64,000 nucleotides of DNA from an uncultured Bacilli bacterium (GTDB lineage: Bacteria; Bacillota_I; Bacilli_A; RF39; UBA660): positions 56,604 to 120,603 of the forward strand of contig CALVSY010000001.1 of assembly GCA_944359725.1 (NCBI GenBank), read 5' to 3'. Under the pieces are notes generated by a model. The model was given only the letters and a program-made list of their open reading frames with translations, was not told where the DNA came from and made no database searches. How positions within the stretch are numbered: position 1 is the stretch's first letter; every line of letters starts with the position of its first letter. Below, one piece after another: positions 1 to 8,607 of this stretch. The position numbers were made by a program, and so were the translations under genes.

Positions 1-240
1 TCCATTCCAGCTTTCAGACTCAAAATTAACATTATCCACTCCTTCACTTCTTGTGTGATACCTATCATTCCATGGATCAAATTTTATAGGCTCGGTTGGA
101 AGTGCATCTCCAGAATAAAAATCCACCGTTGTTGCAACACCATTAATTGATAATGAATCAGAAAAAAAAGCATAACCAATAGATAATATTACAATAAATA
201 TGGCAATTAGCATAATAAAAACAAAATTAATTTTTTTCAT
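1..240 (-). CDS. SipW-cognate surface protein, N-terminal part (cut by window edge)
   Basis: The 80 codons visible begin with a short basic start, one hydrophobic segment (about residues 5-25) and the motif GYAFFSDSLSINGVA. This matches the SipW-cognate signal peptide class of TasA/camelysin-like exported proteins, where cleavage follows the hydrophobic core. It is a close paralogue of the broken gene that follows it in the window (shared FYSGxALPTxPI and SESW segments). The rest lies outside the window, so intactness and length are unknown. No SipW-type signal peptidase gene is in the window. The role as a surface or filament protein is inferred from the family. Confidence 0.7.
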   Translation of the reverse strand, partial: MKKINFVFIMLIAIFIVILSIGYAFFSDSLSINGVATTVDFYSGDALPTEPIKFDPWNDRYHTRSEGVDNVNFESESWNG

Positions 241-304
241 TTTACACCTCACATAAAATATAATTTATAAACAATTTAGAGCATTCTAATAATATTTAAA
301 ATAC

Positions 305-894
305 TTATGATATAAATCTAATAATATAGTAAAAATACCTTGTTTTCCCTTGTAAATCAAAAGACACTGTTGCTCTTACTTGTGTTCTCCCAAAGCTGCA
401 CAAAAACCAGATCTAATAGAAAAAACTATATCAACAGACTCACCAGGTTTTAACGTTGTGGTACTTAATGTTGCATTAGCACTTTTTAAATATGACATTC
501 AATTTTCAGTTATTTCAGAATATATTTGTCCATTTGTGTATTCAAGTTCAGTTGGGTTGGAAAATCTAATTGTATAATTAACGGTGTGTTGTGTAGCACA
601 AGTTATTCCAGCGTTTTTATCATAAATTAATATATATGTATCATCTACCCAAGACTCTGATGAAAACGCTAAACCAACTAATCCAACATCTCTTCCAAAA
701 TATCTATCATTAGACGTATCTACTTTTATTGGATTTGTTGGAAGTGCATTACCTGAGTAAAAATTAACCGTTGATGCAACACCATTAACTGATAAAGAAT
801 CAGAAAAAAAAGCATAACCAACCGATAAAACAATGATAAACAAGGCAATACCGATACTAAATATATGAGTTGATTTTTCTTTGTTGTTTTTCAT
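305..894 (-). pseudogene. Broken SipW-cognate surface protein (internal TGA and frameshift)
   Basis: The first 131 codons carry the same signal segment (VGYAFFSDSL) and repeat region as the gene at 1-240, then meet TGA at 499-501. The same frame reopens at once (MSYLKSANATLSTTTLKPGE) and runs to about position 390, where a -1 type shift leads to another frame reading QVRATVSFDLQGKTR and a stop at 305. The joined reading looks like one continuous TasA/camelysin-like protein of roughly 195 residues. TGA is a true stop in this genome (tsaD, tsaE), so recoding is unlikely. A sequencing error could explain the shift but would need to coincide with the stop. Confidence 0.7.
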
Positions 895-938
895 TTTTCA
901 TCACATATCATGTAGATATTACCACAAAATGTATAATG

Positions 939-967
939 AAAACAAGTCTATTTTATAAACTTGTTTT
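939..967 (-). terminator. Possible terminator after the SipW-cognate gene at 967-1488
   Basis: A 9-bp perfect stem (AAAACAAGT / ACTTGTTTT) with an 11-nt loop sits at the 3' end of the minus-strand gene and overlaps its stop codon. The T-run after the stem is short, so the termination call is weak. Confidence 0.4.
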
Positions 968-1488
968 TATTGTGCTTCTATTTGTTTATAATTTAACTTT
1001 ATACTAAACTGTACTTCTGACGAACTTTGTTCAGAATCTTGATCCCACTCAACTTTTACTTTAAAATTTTGTGTTCCATTTTGAGCAACTTGTTGGTTTT
1101 TTAACTCATTCAATCCAGTATATGATACTTTAACAGATGGATCCGTAGTTAAACCAGTTTCTTCTATAGTAGTTAAAATTGCTGGAATAGATCCTACGTT
1201 TGTTACAGTAACTGGTATTTCAACGTATGCTCCTGGATACTCTAACTTATTAACAGTTATGTTTAAAGTGTTTTTGTCTTCTGATATTTGTGTTAACGTG
1301 TTAGCATCACAAGTTTGTGAAAAACCAACACAAGTAGGTGTTCCAACAGAGGTAAACTGAACGTCAAAATTACCTTCTGCCGTTGCAGTACCAGAAATCG
1401 TTAACGTTTCACTAAATATTGCGTAACCTACAGCCACCGCTAAAACAAAAGCAACAACACCAATTATAATAATGTTTTGTTTCTTCAT
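967..1488 (-). CDS. SipW-cognate (TasA/camelysin-like) secreted protein A
   Basis: A 173-residue protein with an N-terminal hydrophobic segment and VGYAIFSETLTISGTA, the SipW-cognate signal type. The mature part is rich in beta-forming residues (YPGAYVEIPVTVTN, FKVKVEWDQD), as in TasA/camelysin-like filament or surface proteins. It has two cysteines (CVGFSQTC) that could form a disulphide; the neighbouring paralogue lacks them. A good ribosome site (AAGGAG, 6 nt from the ATG) supports the start. It is about 45% alike to the next gene (my visual estimate), indicating tandem duplication. The role in matrix or surface filaments is inferred from the family. Confidence 0.65.
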   Translation of the reverse strand: MKKQNIIIIGVVAFVLAVAVGYAIFSETLTISGTATAEGNFDVQFTSVGTPTCVGFSQTCDANTLTQISEDKNTLNITVNKLEYPGAYVEIPVTVTNVGSIPAILTTIEETGLTTDPSVKVSYTGLNELKNQQVAQNGTQNFKVKVEWDQDSEQSSSEVQFSIKLNYKQIEAQ

Positions 1489-1597
1489 TTTTTACTCCTT
1501 CCTTTATTATCTAAGAATATCATACCACGAAATTAAAATTATAATCAATAGTAAATATATTTTTTTACAATTTCTTTAAATTTTATGTAAAGTTTTT

Positions 1598-1622
1598 AAA
1601 AAAAACAAAGTTAAAACTTTGC
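1598..1622 (-). terminator. Terminator after the SipW-cognate gene at 1627-2142
   Basis: Hairpin with stem CAAAGTT / AACTTTG followed on the minus strand by eight T, five bases past the gene's stop codon. Confidence 0.7.
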
Positions 1623-1626
1623 TCTT

Positions 1627-2142
1627 TTATTGTACCTGCTCATAATCAAGTGTTATTGTAAATTGAGCTTTTTCAGCAGTTGTATTAACACTTTCTAACC
1701 ATTCTACTCTGATGGTCATGTTTTGAGTTTCATTTTGGTTAATAGGTGTTTCAGTAGCTGCTATACCTGAATAAGTTACCTTAATAGGTCCAGCGTCTGT
1801 ATCTAATCCAGTTTGATTAATTTGTTTTAATACTGCTGGAACTGATCCTTTATTAGTTATTGTAACTGGTATTTCAACGTATGCACCTGGATAATCTAAT
1901 TTATCAACTGTAATGGTTAACTCATTATTTCCTGGTTCTATTACAGCTAGCTCTTCTGAGTCTGGTTGTTTTGTATAACCAGAACTATTTACATCCCCAA
2001 CTGATGTAAACTCAACATCAAAATCACCAGATGCTGATGCGGTACCAGAAATTGTTAGTGTTTCACTAAATAATGCGTATCCTATTGCTACGGCTAAAAT
2101 AAACACCACTATACCAATTATTGCAATGTTTTGTTTTTTCAT
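1627..2142 (-). CDS. SipW-cognate (TasA/camelysin-like) secreted protein B
   Basis: A 171-residue paralogue of the gene at 967-1488: same start MKKQNI, same signal segment (IGYALFSETLTISGTA), same YPGAYVEIPVTITN beta region and similar C-terminus, but no cysteines. The SD (AAAGGAGAGG) lies close to the ATG. Its own terminator and a 138-bp gap suggest it is transcribed separately from its paralogue. Exported surface or matrix subunit by family membership. The signal peptidase that would process it is not in the window. Confidence 0.65.
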   Translation of the reverse strand: MKKQNIAIIGIVVFILAVAIGYALFSETLTISGTASASGDFDVEFTSVGDVNSSGYTKQPDSEELAVIEPGNNELTITVDKLDYPGAYVEIPVTITNKGSVPAVLKQINQTGLDTDAGPIKVTYSGIAATETPINQNETQNMTIRVEWLESVNTTAEKAQFTITLDYEQVQ

Positions 2143-2206
2143 TTTATCCTCTCCTTTATTATCTATTTATAGGATAACATTTATTTTAGTTTTTAGTCAA
2201 TAGAAT

Positions 2207-2242
2207 TTTAAAAGGTTAACACTTTCTTGTGTTAACCCTTTT
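2207..2242 (-). terminator. Terminator of the LysM lysozyme gene
   Basis: Perfect 9-bp stem GGTTAACAC / GTGTTAACC with a 6-nt loop, followed on the minus strand by TTTTAAAATT, just after the stop codon at 2256. Confidence 0.75.
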
Positions 2243-2255
2243 TACTCTAACTAAT

Positions 2256-3224
2256 TTACAAGGTTAATATTTGACCTGGATATATTTTATCAGGATTGCT
2301 TCCTATTACTGATTTGTTTTTCTCATATAGTTTTTGCCAGGTTGTTCCATATTTACTAGCAATACCACTTAACGTATCTCCTTTTTTTACTACGTAAGTT
2401 GTAGGATTTATACTAGAAGAACCAGGAATTTTAATAATTTGACCCGTGTATATTTTATTAGGATCAGAAATATTATTATAGCTTGCTAATTTTTGATAAG
2501 TGGTGTTATATTTAGATGCTATTTCACTTAAAGTATCACCTTTTTTTACTACGTAATTTATATATTCTGAATCATTTTCATTTGACGTATCATCATTATT
2601 AGATTCACTTTCTTTATAATTATTTAAATTATTCGCTTTTATTATAGAAGGATAATCTTTATAAGCAATATCTAAATCAACGTTACCATTAATTCCTGGC
2701 ACGCTTCCTTTAGATGAATACTGCCACATACCAAATGGTTTTGAATAAGTTGGAGCACTAGTCCACTGGGCAAGCCATTTATCATAATCATCTAACTCTG
2801 AACTATTTAATTTACCATTTAAATAACTTAAGTTCGCGTAAATTGATACGTAATAACCCGCATCTTCTAACATTTGACAAAAAGTTTTTACTATATCCAC
2901 TAAATCATCCGCTCTTACATCTTCTGTTACGCTAGATGTCTCAACATCAATTGCAACAGGATATAAAGGCTTATAATTTTTAATTATGTTTATAAAGCCG
3001 TTTGCTTCTTCTTTTGCTTCTTGAGTAGTAGTTGCATATGAAAAATGATAAAAACCATAAGGGATACCAGCACTTTCTAATCCCTTTACATACTCTTTAT
3101 ACTTACTATCTTCAGTAAAATGTCCGTAACTAGTTCTAACCATTGCAAAGTCTATGTTACCTTTTAGTTTGCTAAAATCAATATTACCTTGGTGATAACT
3201 TATGTCAATTCCTCTTTTTTTCAT
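2256..3224 (-). CDS. GH25 lysozyme with two LysM domains
   Basis: Residues 1-195 are a GH25 muramidase: RGIDISYHQGNIDF at the N-terminus, YPVAIDVET with the catalytic acidic residues, SIYAN and LAQW further on. Two LysM peptidoglycan-binding domains follow (VVKKGDTLSEIASKYNTT and VVKKGDTLSGIASKYGTT), separated from the catalytic part by an Asn/Ser/Glu-rich linker. I chose the ATG at 3224 because GGAGGAG stands 6 nt before it; an ATG six codons upstream has no comparable site. There is no signal peptide, so export must use another route (lysis, non-classical secretion) or it acts like an endolysin. It cleaves the MurNAc-GlcNAc bond of peptidoglycan. Confidence 0.9.
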   Translation of the reverse strand: MKKRGIDISYHQGNIDFSKLKGNIDFAMVRTSYGHFTEDSKYKEYVKGLESAGIPYGFYHFSYATTTQEAKEEANGFINIIKNYKPLYPVAIDVETSSVTEDVRADDLVDIVKTFCQMLEDAGYYVSIYANLSYLNGKLNSSELDDYDKWLAQWTSAPTYSKPFGMWQYSSKGSVPGINGNVDLDIAYKDYPSIIKANNLNNYKESESNNDDTSNENDSEYINYVVKKGDTLSEIASKYNTTYQKLASYNNISDPNKIYTGQIIKIPGSSSINPTTYVVKKGDTLSGIASKYGTTWQKLYEKNKSVIGSNPDKIYPGQILTL

Positions 3225-3293
3225 TAAATCTCCTCCGATCATTATTATTAAATGACGAAAGAAGATTTATGAATAATTAGTATGCATACGTTT

Positions 3294-4706
3294 TTAATTA
3301 TTTATGTTATGATGAACTTCTTTTGTATCCATCGTAATAGGTGCAAAGGTATAACCATTAGTAAGTCCATAATGTATTATTCTCTCAATAGCATCCACCG
3401 TATACGGCTTTATATCATGCATTAAAACCATGTTTTCCTTATTTTCTTTTATGGCGTTTGTTACGTTTGAAACAATCACGTTAGGATCTGTTGTTTCACC
3501 AGCATCACCTGATAAAATATTCCAATCATAATATTTATATCCCATTTCATTTAGTTTATTTGTAAGTTCACTCATTATGCCATGAGAATATTTTTTACTT
3601 ACCGTATTACTACTTCCTCCTGGAAATCTTACTATTTTAGATTCAAAACCAGTGTATCTTTTTACTTTATCTTGGATTTTTAGTAAATCATTTAAATAGT
3701 TATCAACGCTTGAATATATTAATCCATAATTATGAGAAAAACTATGAAGTCCTATCGTGTGGCCTTTCTCATATTCTTTTTTTAAAACATCGTTATAGCG
3801 ATCATCATATCCAGTTACGAAAAAGGTTGCTTTAACATTATATCTATCTAAAATATCAAGAAGTTTTTCAGTATAAGGACCAGGTCCATCATCAAATGTT
3901 AAATAAATTACTTTGTCATACGTTTTTCCTTCTTCATAATTGTTTTTAGGAATAACTATTATTTCTCTTTTAACAGTATTTTTATTTCCAGAAGAATCAG
4001 TTACTTCATAATTAATGTAGTAAGTACCCTCTTTTTTAATATCTAAATTAGAAGTTACGATAACTTCTTCTGTTATGTTACCATCACAGTCATCTATTGC
4101 AACGTAACCCGGTTCTTTATATTTTTCGTTTTTCGCTAAATAAATAGGGTTATCCCCGTTTAAAATAATAGTAGGTTTTTCATTATCCATAATAATAACA
4201 TCAAACTCTTTTCTTGTGGTGTTACCAGATGAATCTGATACCTTATATATTATTTTATTATCACTTACTTTATACTCAATCTTGTCTGTTATATCTCCAT
4301 CATAATTATCGCTTGCTCTTACTTTAACGTCTTTTACCTTTCCGTTTGGACATACGTTTGTAAAAGCACCTTCTATAACAAGTTTAGGACTTTTGTTATC
4401 TACTACCTTAACTTCTTTTTCAATTTTAAAATGCTTGCCTTTGTAATTAGCCTCATAAGTAACAAAATAGGTACCAACTTTTTTAGTATCTACCTTTCCC
4501 TTTATTTTATAATTTATGTTTTTACAAGTATGTTTTGTTCCGTAACATAGATTTATTCTTTCATTTACGTAATTACTATTTACCATTACTTCATCATAAT
4601 TATCAAAATCTAATACGTATAAATCTTCATAATAATAATTAACATAAAAACTTGCTAAAATAAATAAAAATGACATTATTAAAACTATCGTAAACGCTTT
4701 TTTCAT
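3294..4706 (-). CDS. Membrane-anchored polysaccharide deacetylase with Ig-like repeats
   Basis: 470 residues. One N-terminal membrane segment (about 4-24), three Ig-like DUF5011-type repeats (about 30-255; e.g. DNEKPTIILNGDNPIYL, YEVTDSSGN), then a NodB/PgdA deacetylase domain (about 262-460) with the metal/catalytic motifs TFDDGP, HSFSH, RFPGG and LMHD. Enzymes of this family remove N-acetyl groups from peptidoglycan or surface glycans outside the membrane, which gives lysozyme resistance. Here it lies beside a lysozyme gene. The Ig-like stalk probably places the catalytic domain in the wall. The substrate (GlcNAc, MurNAc or another glycan) cannot be told from sequence. Confidence 0.9.
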   Translation of the reverse strand: MKKAFTIVLIMSFLFILASFYVNYYYEDLYVLDFDNYDEVMVNSNYVNERINLCYGTKHTCKNINYKIKGKVDTKKVGTYFVTYEANYKGKHFKIEKEVKVVDNKSPKLVIEGAFTNVCPNGKVKDVKVRASDNYDGDITDKIEYKVSDNKIIYKVSDSSGNTTRKEFDVIIMDNEKPTIILNGDNPIYLAKNEKYKEPGYVAIDDCDGNITEEVIVTSNLDIKKEGTYYINYEVTDSSGNKNTVKREIIVIPKNNYEEGKTYDKVIYLTFDDGPGPYTEKLLDILDRYNVKATFFVTGYDDRYNDVLKKEYEKGHTIGLHSFSHNYGLIYSSVDNYLNDLLKIQDKVKRYTGFESKIVRFPGGSSNTVSKKYSHGIMSELTNKLNEMGYKYYDWNILSGDAGETTDPNVIVSNVTNAIKENKENMVLMHDIKPYTVDAIERIIHYGLTNGYTFAPITMDTKEVHHNINN

Positions 4707-4761
4707 AATTACTACTCACCTTAATATTTATTATAACACCTAAAATAAGAAAGTATAAAAA

Positions 4762-4787
4762 AATAGTGAATTTTTTAATCACTATTA
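4762..4787 (-). terminator. Terminator of the PLP lyase gene
   Basis: Stem AATAGTGA / TCACTATT with an A/T loop and a T-run on the minus strand. It overlaps the last codons of the gene at 4775. Confidence 0.7.
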
Positions 4788-6028
4788 ATTAAATTTGAAA
4801 CAGCTTTCATAACTGCTATTTTACCATATGAGTAAGTAAGACTTCCTTGCTGATATGCTATATAAGGCTTTCTTACTGGTCCGTCACAAGAAAGTTCGAT
4901 TGATGAACCTTGAGTAAACGAACCTGATGCCATAACTATTTTATCGGTATATCCTGGCATGTCCCAAGGAATTGGTTTTGATGCTGAATCAACTGGGGAT
5001 GCACTTTGTATTCCACCGCAGTAATTAACTAAGTCTTTTTCATTTCCAAAAACTATGTTTTGAACGATGTCCGCTCTTTTTTCATTATACTTTGGCTCTA
5101 CTTCGTACCCCAATTTTTCTAAAACCTTGCTTGTTAAAACGGCTGTTTTTAAACTGGATGCAACAACTAAGGGTGCAAAAAACAAACCTTGTAAAATTGA
5201 TTTATTAATGCCAAGTGTTGGTCCAACTTCCCTTCCCTCACCTGGAAGCGTTAGTCTTTCACCCGCTAAATCAACAAGCTTTTTTTTACCTGCTATATAT
5301 GCTCCGTTAGGTGCGATACCACCGCCTAAATTTTTAATTAAAGAGCCTACTATTATGTCCGCACCGACTTCTAGTGGTGTTTTGCCTTCCACAAACTCAC
5401 AGTAACAATTATCAACCATTATGATAACTTCTTTATCAACACTTCTTATTTCTTTAATTACTTTTTCTACTTTGTCTACCTGAATACTTTTTCTTATTGA
5501 GTATCCTTTACTTCTTTGTATTTCAATTAGTTTTACCTTATTGTTTTTTAAATACTTTTTTATTTTGTCATAATCAAAGTCATTATCTTTTAAATCTATC
5601 TCATCATACTTAACACCAAATGATTTTAAAGAACTTTTATTTTCTTTTATTCCAATTACTTCATGAAGTGTATCATAAGGAGTACCAGTAATACTAAGCA
5701 TTACATCTTTTGGTCTTAGGTATGCAAATAAAGCAACACAAAGTGCGTGAGAGCCCGATATGAACTGAGACCTAACCAAAGCATCTTCTGCTCCTAAAAC
5801 ATCCGCAAAAACACGTTCTATAGCATCACGACCCATATCATCATAACCATAACCCGTTGTTGAGTTAAAATGTGCCTCCGTTATGTTATTTTTATTAAAA
5901 GCATTAAGCACTTTTAAACTATTTATATCACATAATTCATCTATCTTTTTAAACTCTTCTTTTAAGTTTTCTTCTTCCTTTAAAACTAACTCTTTAGCTT
6001 TATTACTTATTCCAAATTCATTATACAT
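4775..6028 (-). CDS. Cystathionine beta-lyase/methionine gamma-lyase-like PLP enzyme (YnbB family)
   Basis: 417 residues, the usual length of the YnbB / 'aluminium resistance' Met_gamma_lyase family of PLP fold-type I enzymes. Visible family segments: FNSTTGYGYDDMGRD, SQFISGSHAL, ITGTPYDTLHEVIG, VDNCYCEFVE, and the PLP-lysine region GSLIKNLGGGIAP. These enzymes are presumed to cleave C-S bonds of sulphur amino acids; the physiological substrate is poorly defined. The SD (GGAAGTGAT) is close to the ATG. The gene precedes its own terminator and is likely expressed alone or with the Bro-N gene 11 bp upstream. Confidence 0.9.
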   Translation of the reverse strand: MYNEFGISNKAKELVLKEEENLKEEFKKIDELCDINSLKVLNAFNKNNITEAHFNSTTGYGYDDMGRDAIERVFADVLGAEDALVRSQFISGSHALCVALFAYLRPKDVMLSITGTPYDTLHEVIGIKENKSSLKSFGVKYDEIDLKDNDFDYDKIKKYLKNNKVKLIEIQRSKGYSIRKSIQVDKVEKVIKEIRSVDKEVIIMVDNCYCEFVEGKTPLEVGADIIVGSLIKNLGGGIAPNGAYIAGKKKLVDLAGERLTLPGEGREVGPTLGINKSILQGLFFAPLVVASSLKTAVLTSKVLEKLGYEVEPKYNEKRADIVQNIVFGNEKDLVNYCGGIQSASPVDSASKPIPWDMPGYTDKIVMASGSFTQGSSIELSCDGPVRKPYIAYQQGSLTYSYGKIAVMKAVSNLINSD

Positions 6029-6039
6029 AACATCACTTC

Positions 6040-6897
6040 CTATTTGTTTTCTATTTTTTCTTGTTCTTCTAAATATTTATAACTTAAGTTATTATTACTA
6101 TTAATAATTTTCTTCCCTAACTTTTTTTCTATATCTTTTTTAGTATTACTAGCTATTTCTCCTCCTTGTTTAGCCACCACTTTATTAGCTTCTAATCCAA
6201 ATGGTTTATGCTCTTTTGCAAGTTCTCTTGTTGTTACTTCTCCTATATCAGTAAGTAATAACTCTAAATCACTCATGTTATCCCTTAGTGATTCTTTTCT
6301 TATTCCTTTAAACTTTTTGTATTCTGATGCTTTCATACCAGACCAAGCCTTGTATATTTCATTTGTTAAAATACCATACTCATAATCTTTTTTAATGCCA
6401 TTCTCTTTCCATACTTTAGTCAATTTATTTCTATTTAAGATCGCTTTTAGTCTTCGTTCTATCCATTCATCAGAATATCCTTTATTACGATAATAATTAA
6501 CTGCTCTATTAACCGCTTTTTCCGGATCAAATACTTCATCTATCCTCTCGCTGCCTAAAGATGCTAACCAAAGTTTAAAAGGTTCTGCTTTAGGGCTCGG
6601 CACCGACTCTATAAGTCTAAATATACCTTTTGTATCTAAAACATCGGTTAAATAATTTTTACCATCTTTTTGAGATTTCATTTTGAGTTGTCCGATTTTC
6701 TCGGACAACTGACTTCCCTCTTTTTTTAATTTTAATTTCAAATCATTCCAATACTTTCTTGGCCTTTCACTATTTGTTAATACAGTTATTACATCTATAA
6801 CACTAAAATAATAGTCCTCTTTACTACTGTCCCATACACTTCTTATTTCGTTTCCTTCAAATAAATTTGTTATTGTCCTTAGTTTGTTTTCATTCAT
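6040..6897 (-). CDS. Bro-N domain (phage antirepressor-like / DinD-like) protein
   Basis: 285 residues. Residues about 10-115 form a Bro-N domain (YYFSVIDVITVLTNSERPRKYWNDLK, GIFRLIESVPSPKAEPFKLWLASLG), a DNA-binding fold of phage antirepressors and related accessory genes. The C-terminal half is basic and helical (VNYYRNKGYSDEWIERRL, GIRKESLRDNMSDLELLLTDIGE), seen in chromosomal Bro-N proteins; function unknown. Between the two Bro-N halves a loop, SQLSEKIGQL, is encoded by a perfect 10-bp inverted repeat (6686-6695 / 6701-6710). A strong SD (AAAGGAGG) supports the start. It is probably an accessory gene moved by phage or recombination; no other phage genes are adjacent. Confidence 0.75.
   Translation of the reverse strand: MNENKLRTITNLFEGNEIRSVWDSSKEDYYFSVIDVITVLTNSERPRKYWNDLKLKLKKEGSQLSEKIGQLKMKSQKDGKNYLTDVLDTKGIFRLIESVPSPKAEPFKLWLASLGSERIDEVFDPEKAVNRAVNYYRNKGYSDEWIERRLKAILNRNKLTKVWKENGIKKDYEYGILTNEIYKAWSGMKASEYKKFKGIRKESLRDNMSDLELLLTDIGEVTTRELAKEHKPFGLEANKVVAKQGGEIASNTKKDIEKKLGKKIINSNNNLSYKYLEEQEKIENK
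6686..6710. repeat. Coding palindrome in the Bro-N gene
   Basis: Perfect inverted repeat: arms AGTTGTCCGA and TCGGACAACT around a 5-nt loop, entirely inside the Bro-N reading frame. It encodes the variable loop between the conserved halves of the domain. Confidence 0.9.
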
Positions 6898-6966
6898 ATA
6901 CTTTCCTCCTTTTTTATTTATTTAAGGTAAAAAAGTCAAATACTGCAAACTAATTTACTCTTAAGT

Positions 6967-7707
6967 TTATTGGTGATTACATCCACCATCTACTCTTAAA
7001 ACTTCGTTATTTATGTAACTTGCATCATCACTTGCTAAAAAGTATATAGCTTTCGCTACTTCTTCTGGTTCTGCAAATCTTCTTAAATAAATTTTTTCAC
7101 ATTCTTCTTTTACATAATCAGAATCTAATTCTTTATTCATTTCAGTGTTTGCCCAACCAGGTGCAACTGCATTAACTCTTATATAAGGTGCAAAATATTC
7201 TGACAAATTATGAGTCAAGTTAATCAACCCAGCCTTAGTAGTATCATAATCTAAACTATATTCATAATATGTATCTAATCCATTTGTAGATGAAACATTT
7301 ACAATAACACCACTTTTTTGTTCAAGCATGTATTTACCAACTTCTCTTGAAACTATAAATGGTCCAATTAAGTTAACATCTAATATTTTTCTAAAATTCT
7401 CTACCGTTTTATCATCAAATGTTGTATCAATTGCAATACCAGCATTATTAACAAGTACATCTATCTTACCAAAGTAATCAATTGCTTGTTTTACCATTTC
7501 TTTTACTTTAACCTCATCTGATACATCACACTTACAAGTCATTACGTCGGTATCATAATTTTCAGTTAGATATTTTTTTAATTTTTTTGCTGCATCATCA
7601 TTAGATACATAGTTAATTACTACGTTATAACCTTTTTTTGCAAATTCGATTGCGGCAGCTTTTCCGATACCTCTTGATGCTCCTGTTATTAAAACAACTT
7701 TTTTCAA
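6967..7707 (-). CDS. SDR-family NAD(P)-dependent oxidoreductase (FabG-like)
   Basis: 246 residues, the classic short-chain dehydrogenase length. The Rossmann motif TGASRGIG (residues about 7-14), NNAG, the catalytic Ser in NVSSTNG and the YxxxK motif (YDTTK) are all present. The C-terminus has the FabG-type ending YINNEVLRVDGG. It begins with TTG at 7707, preceded by AGAGGTG at good spacing. It resembles 3-oxoacyl-ACP reductase, but the isolated location, away from fatty-acid genes, makes a different carbonyl substrate equally possible. Confidence 0.88.
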   Translation of the reverse strand: MKKVVLITGASRGIGKAAAIEFAKKGYNVVINYVSNDDAAKKLKKYLTENYDTDVMTCKCDVSDEVKVKEMVKQAIDYFGKIDVLVNNAGIAIDTTFDDKTVENFRKILDVNLIGPFIVSREVGKYMLEQKSGVIVNVSSTNGLDTYYEYSLDYDTTKAGLINLTHNLSEYFAPYIRVNAVAPGWANTEMNKELDSDYVKEECEKIYLRRFAEPEEVAKAIYFLASDDASYINNEVLRVDGGCNHQ

Positions 7708-7758
7708 AATAATACACCTCTTTCTTAAAATCTATTATAACACAAGTGTAATTTCATT

Positions 7759-8607
7759 TTATACTGCTTGTAAACTAATGCTTTCTAAAAGTAATAATAA
7801 TTTTTCTATACTTATCAAAGTATCATTAAATGAAACATTAAATATTTTTTTCTTTTTTACATAACTATTCCATTTTTTCTCTAAAATTTTACTACCTTTA
7901 ATATCATTAAACAAAACGCTTATATCATTATTAAATCCTCTTTTATTAAAAGTATTTTTAACTGCATTTTTTAAATTAAAAGCATTTATATCGTTACTTT
8001 TTAAATTCATAATTATATATATATATCATAATAGTCTTTCATTCTACTACTTTTTTTCACCACGTGCTAAAATGGTTTCTAATTTTTCGGCTAAAACAGT
8101 CTCTAGATTATATGCAAGAATATTTATATATCTGTTTTCAATAAGTAAATTATACTTATAATTAATTTCTTTTGGTGTTATAAGATCTCCAGTTGCAACA
8201 TCAATATTAAAAGTTTCTCTCACATTATCAATTTTAGCTGTTAAAGTAACTCTGTAGCCACCATATTCATCCTCAGTTCTTATTTTTGATATATCGTCAA
8301 ACGTAAAAATAACCCCATCACAAATATCAATTTTTATAATTTCATTTATTATTTTAATTAAATTTTCTTTTGATAATTTTCTACTTTTTAAAGCCATATC
8401 TATATCCATAGTGGATCTATTTTCAAGTCCAAATAACAAACTTAAATAATAACCGCCTTTTAAAATAAAATTAAATTTATATTTGCTTACTGATAATCTT
8501 TCTATAAAACGCTCATACATGTATTGACGAGGTAATATATTAAAATTAATGTTATTTTCTTTTATCAGCGACCTTATCTTGCCCTTTATTCTTTGACTAT
8601 TCATCAT
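7759..8607 (-). pseudogene. AbiEii-type nucleotidyltransferase toxin, broken by two slippage frameshifts
   Basis: Codons from 8607 give an AbiEii nucleotidyltransferase domain: FILKGGYYLSLLFG, STMDIDMALKSR (the nucleotidyltransferase Asp pair), ETVLAEKLETILARGEK, then TAG at about 8047. Past the stop, a shifted frame reads SSRMKDYYDIYI, the expected continuation of the family. The original frame resumes at 8010 as MNLKSNDINAFNLKNAV and runs to 7759. The first shift fits one extra A in a run of seven; the second fits one extra TA in a TA repeat. Together they add three bases, so the ends are in frame. The toxin is probably inactive, or switchable if the tracts vary. It overlaps the antitoxin gene by 11 bp, as is usual for AbiE. 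Confidence 0.8.

Noticed and set aside
499..501. TGA read as tryptophan in the SipW-cognate gene
   Set aside because: tsaD and tsaE end in TGA at sensible points, and no other gene shows internal TGA; a separate frameshift follows, so decay is simpler.
3265..3300. Hairpin around TATGCATA as terminator of the deacetylase gene
   Set aside because: AT-only palindrome without a T-run at the right place.
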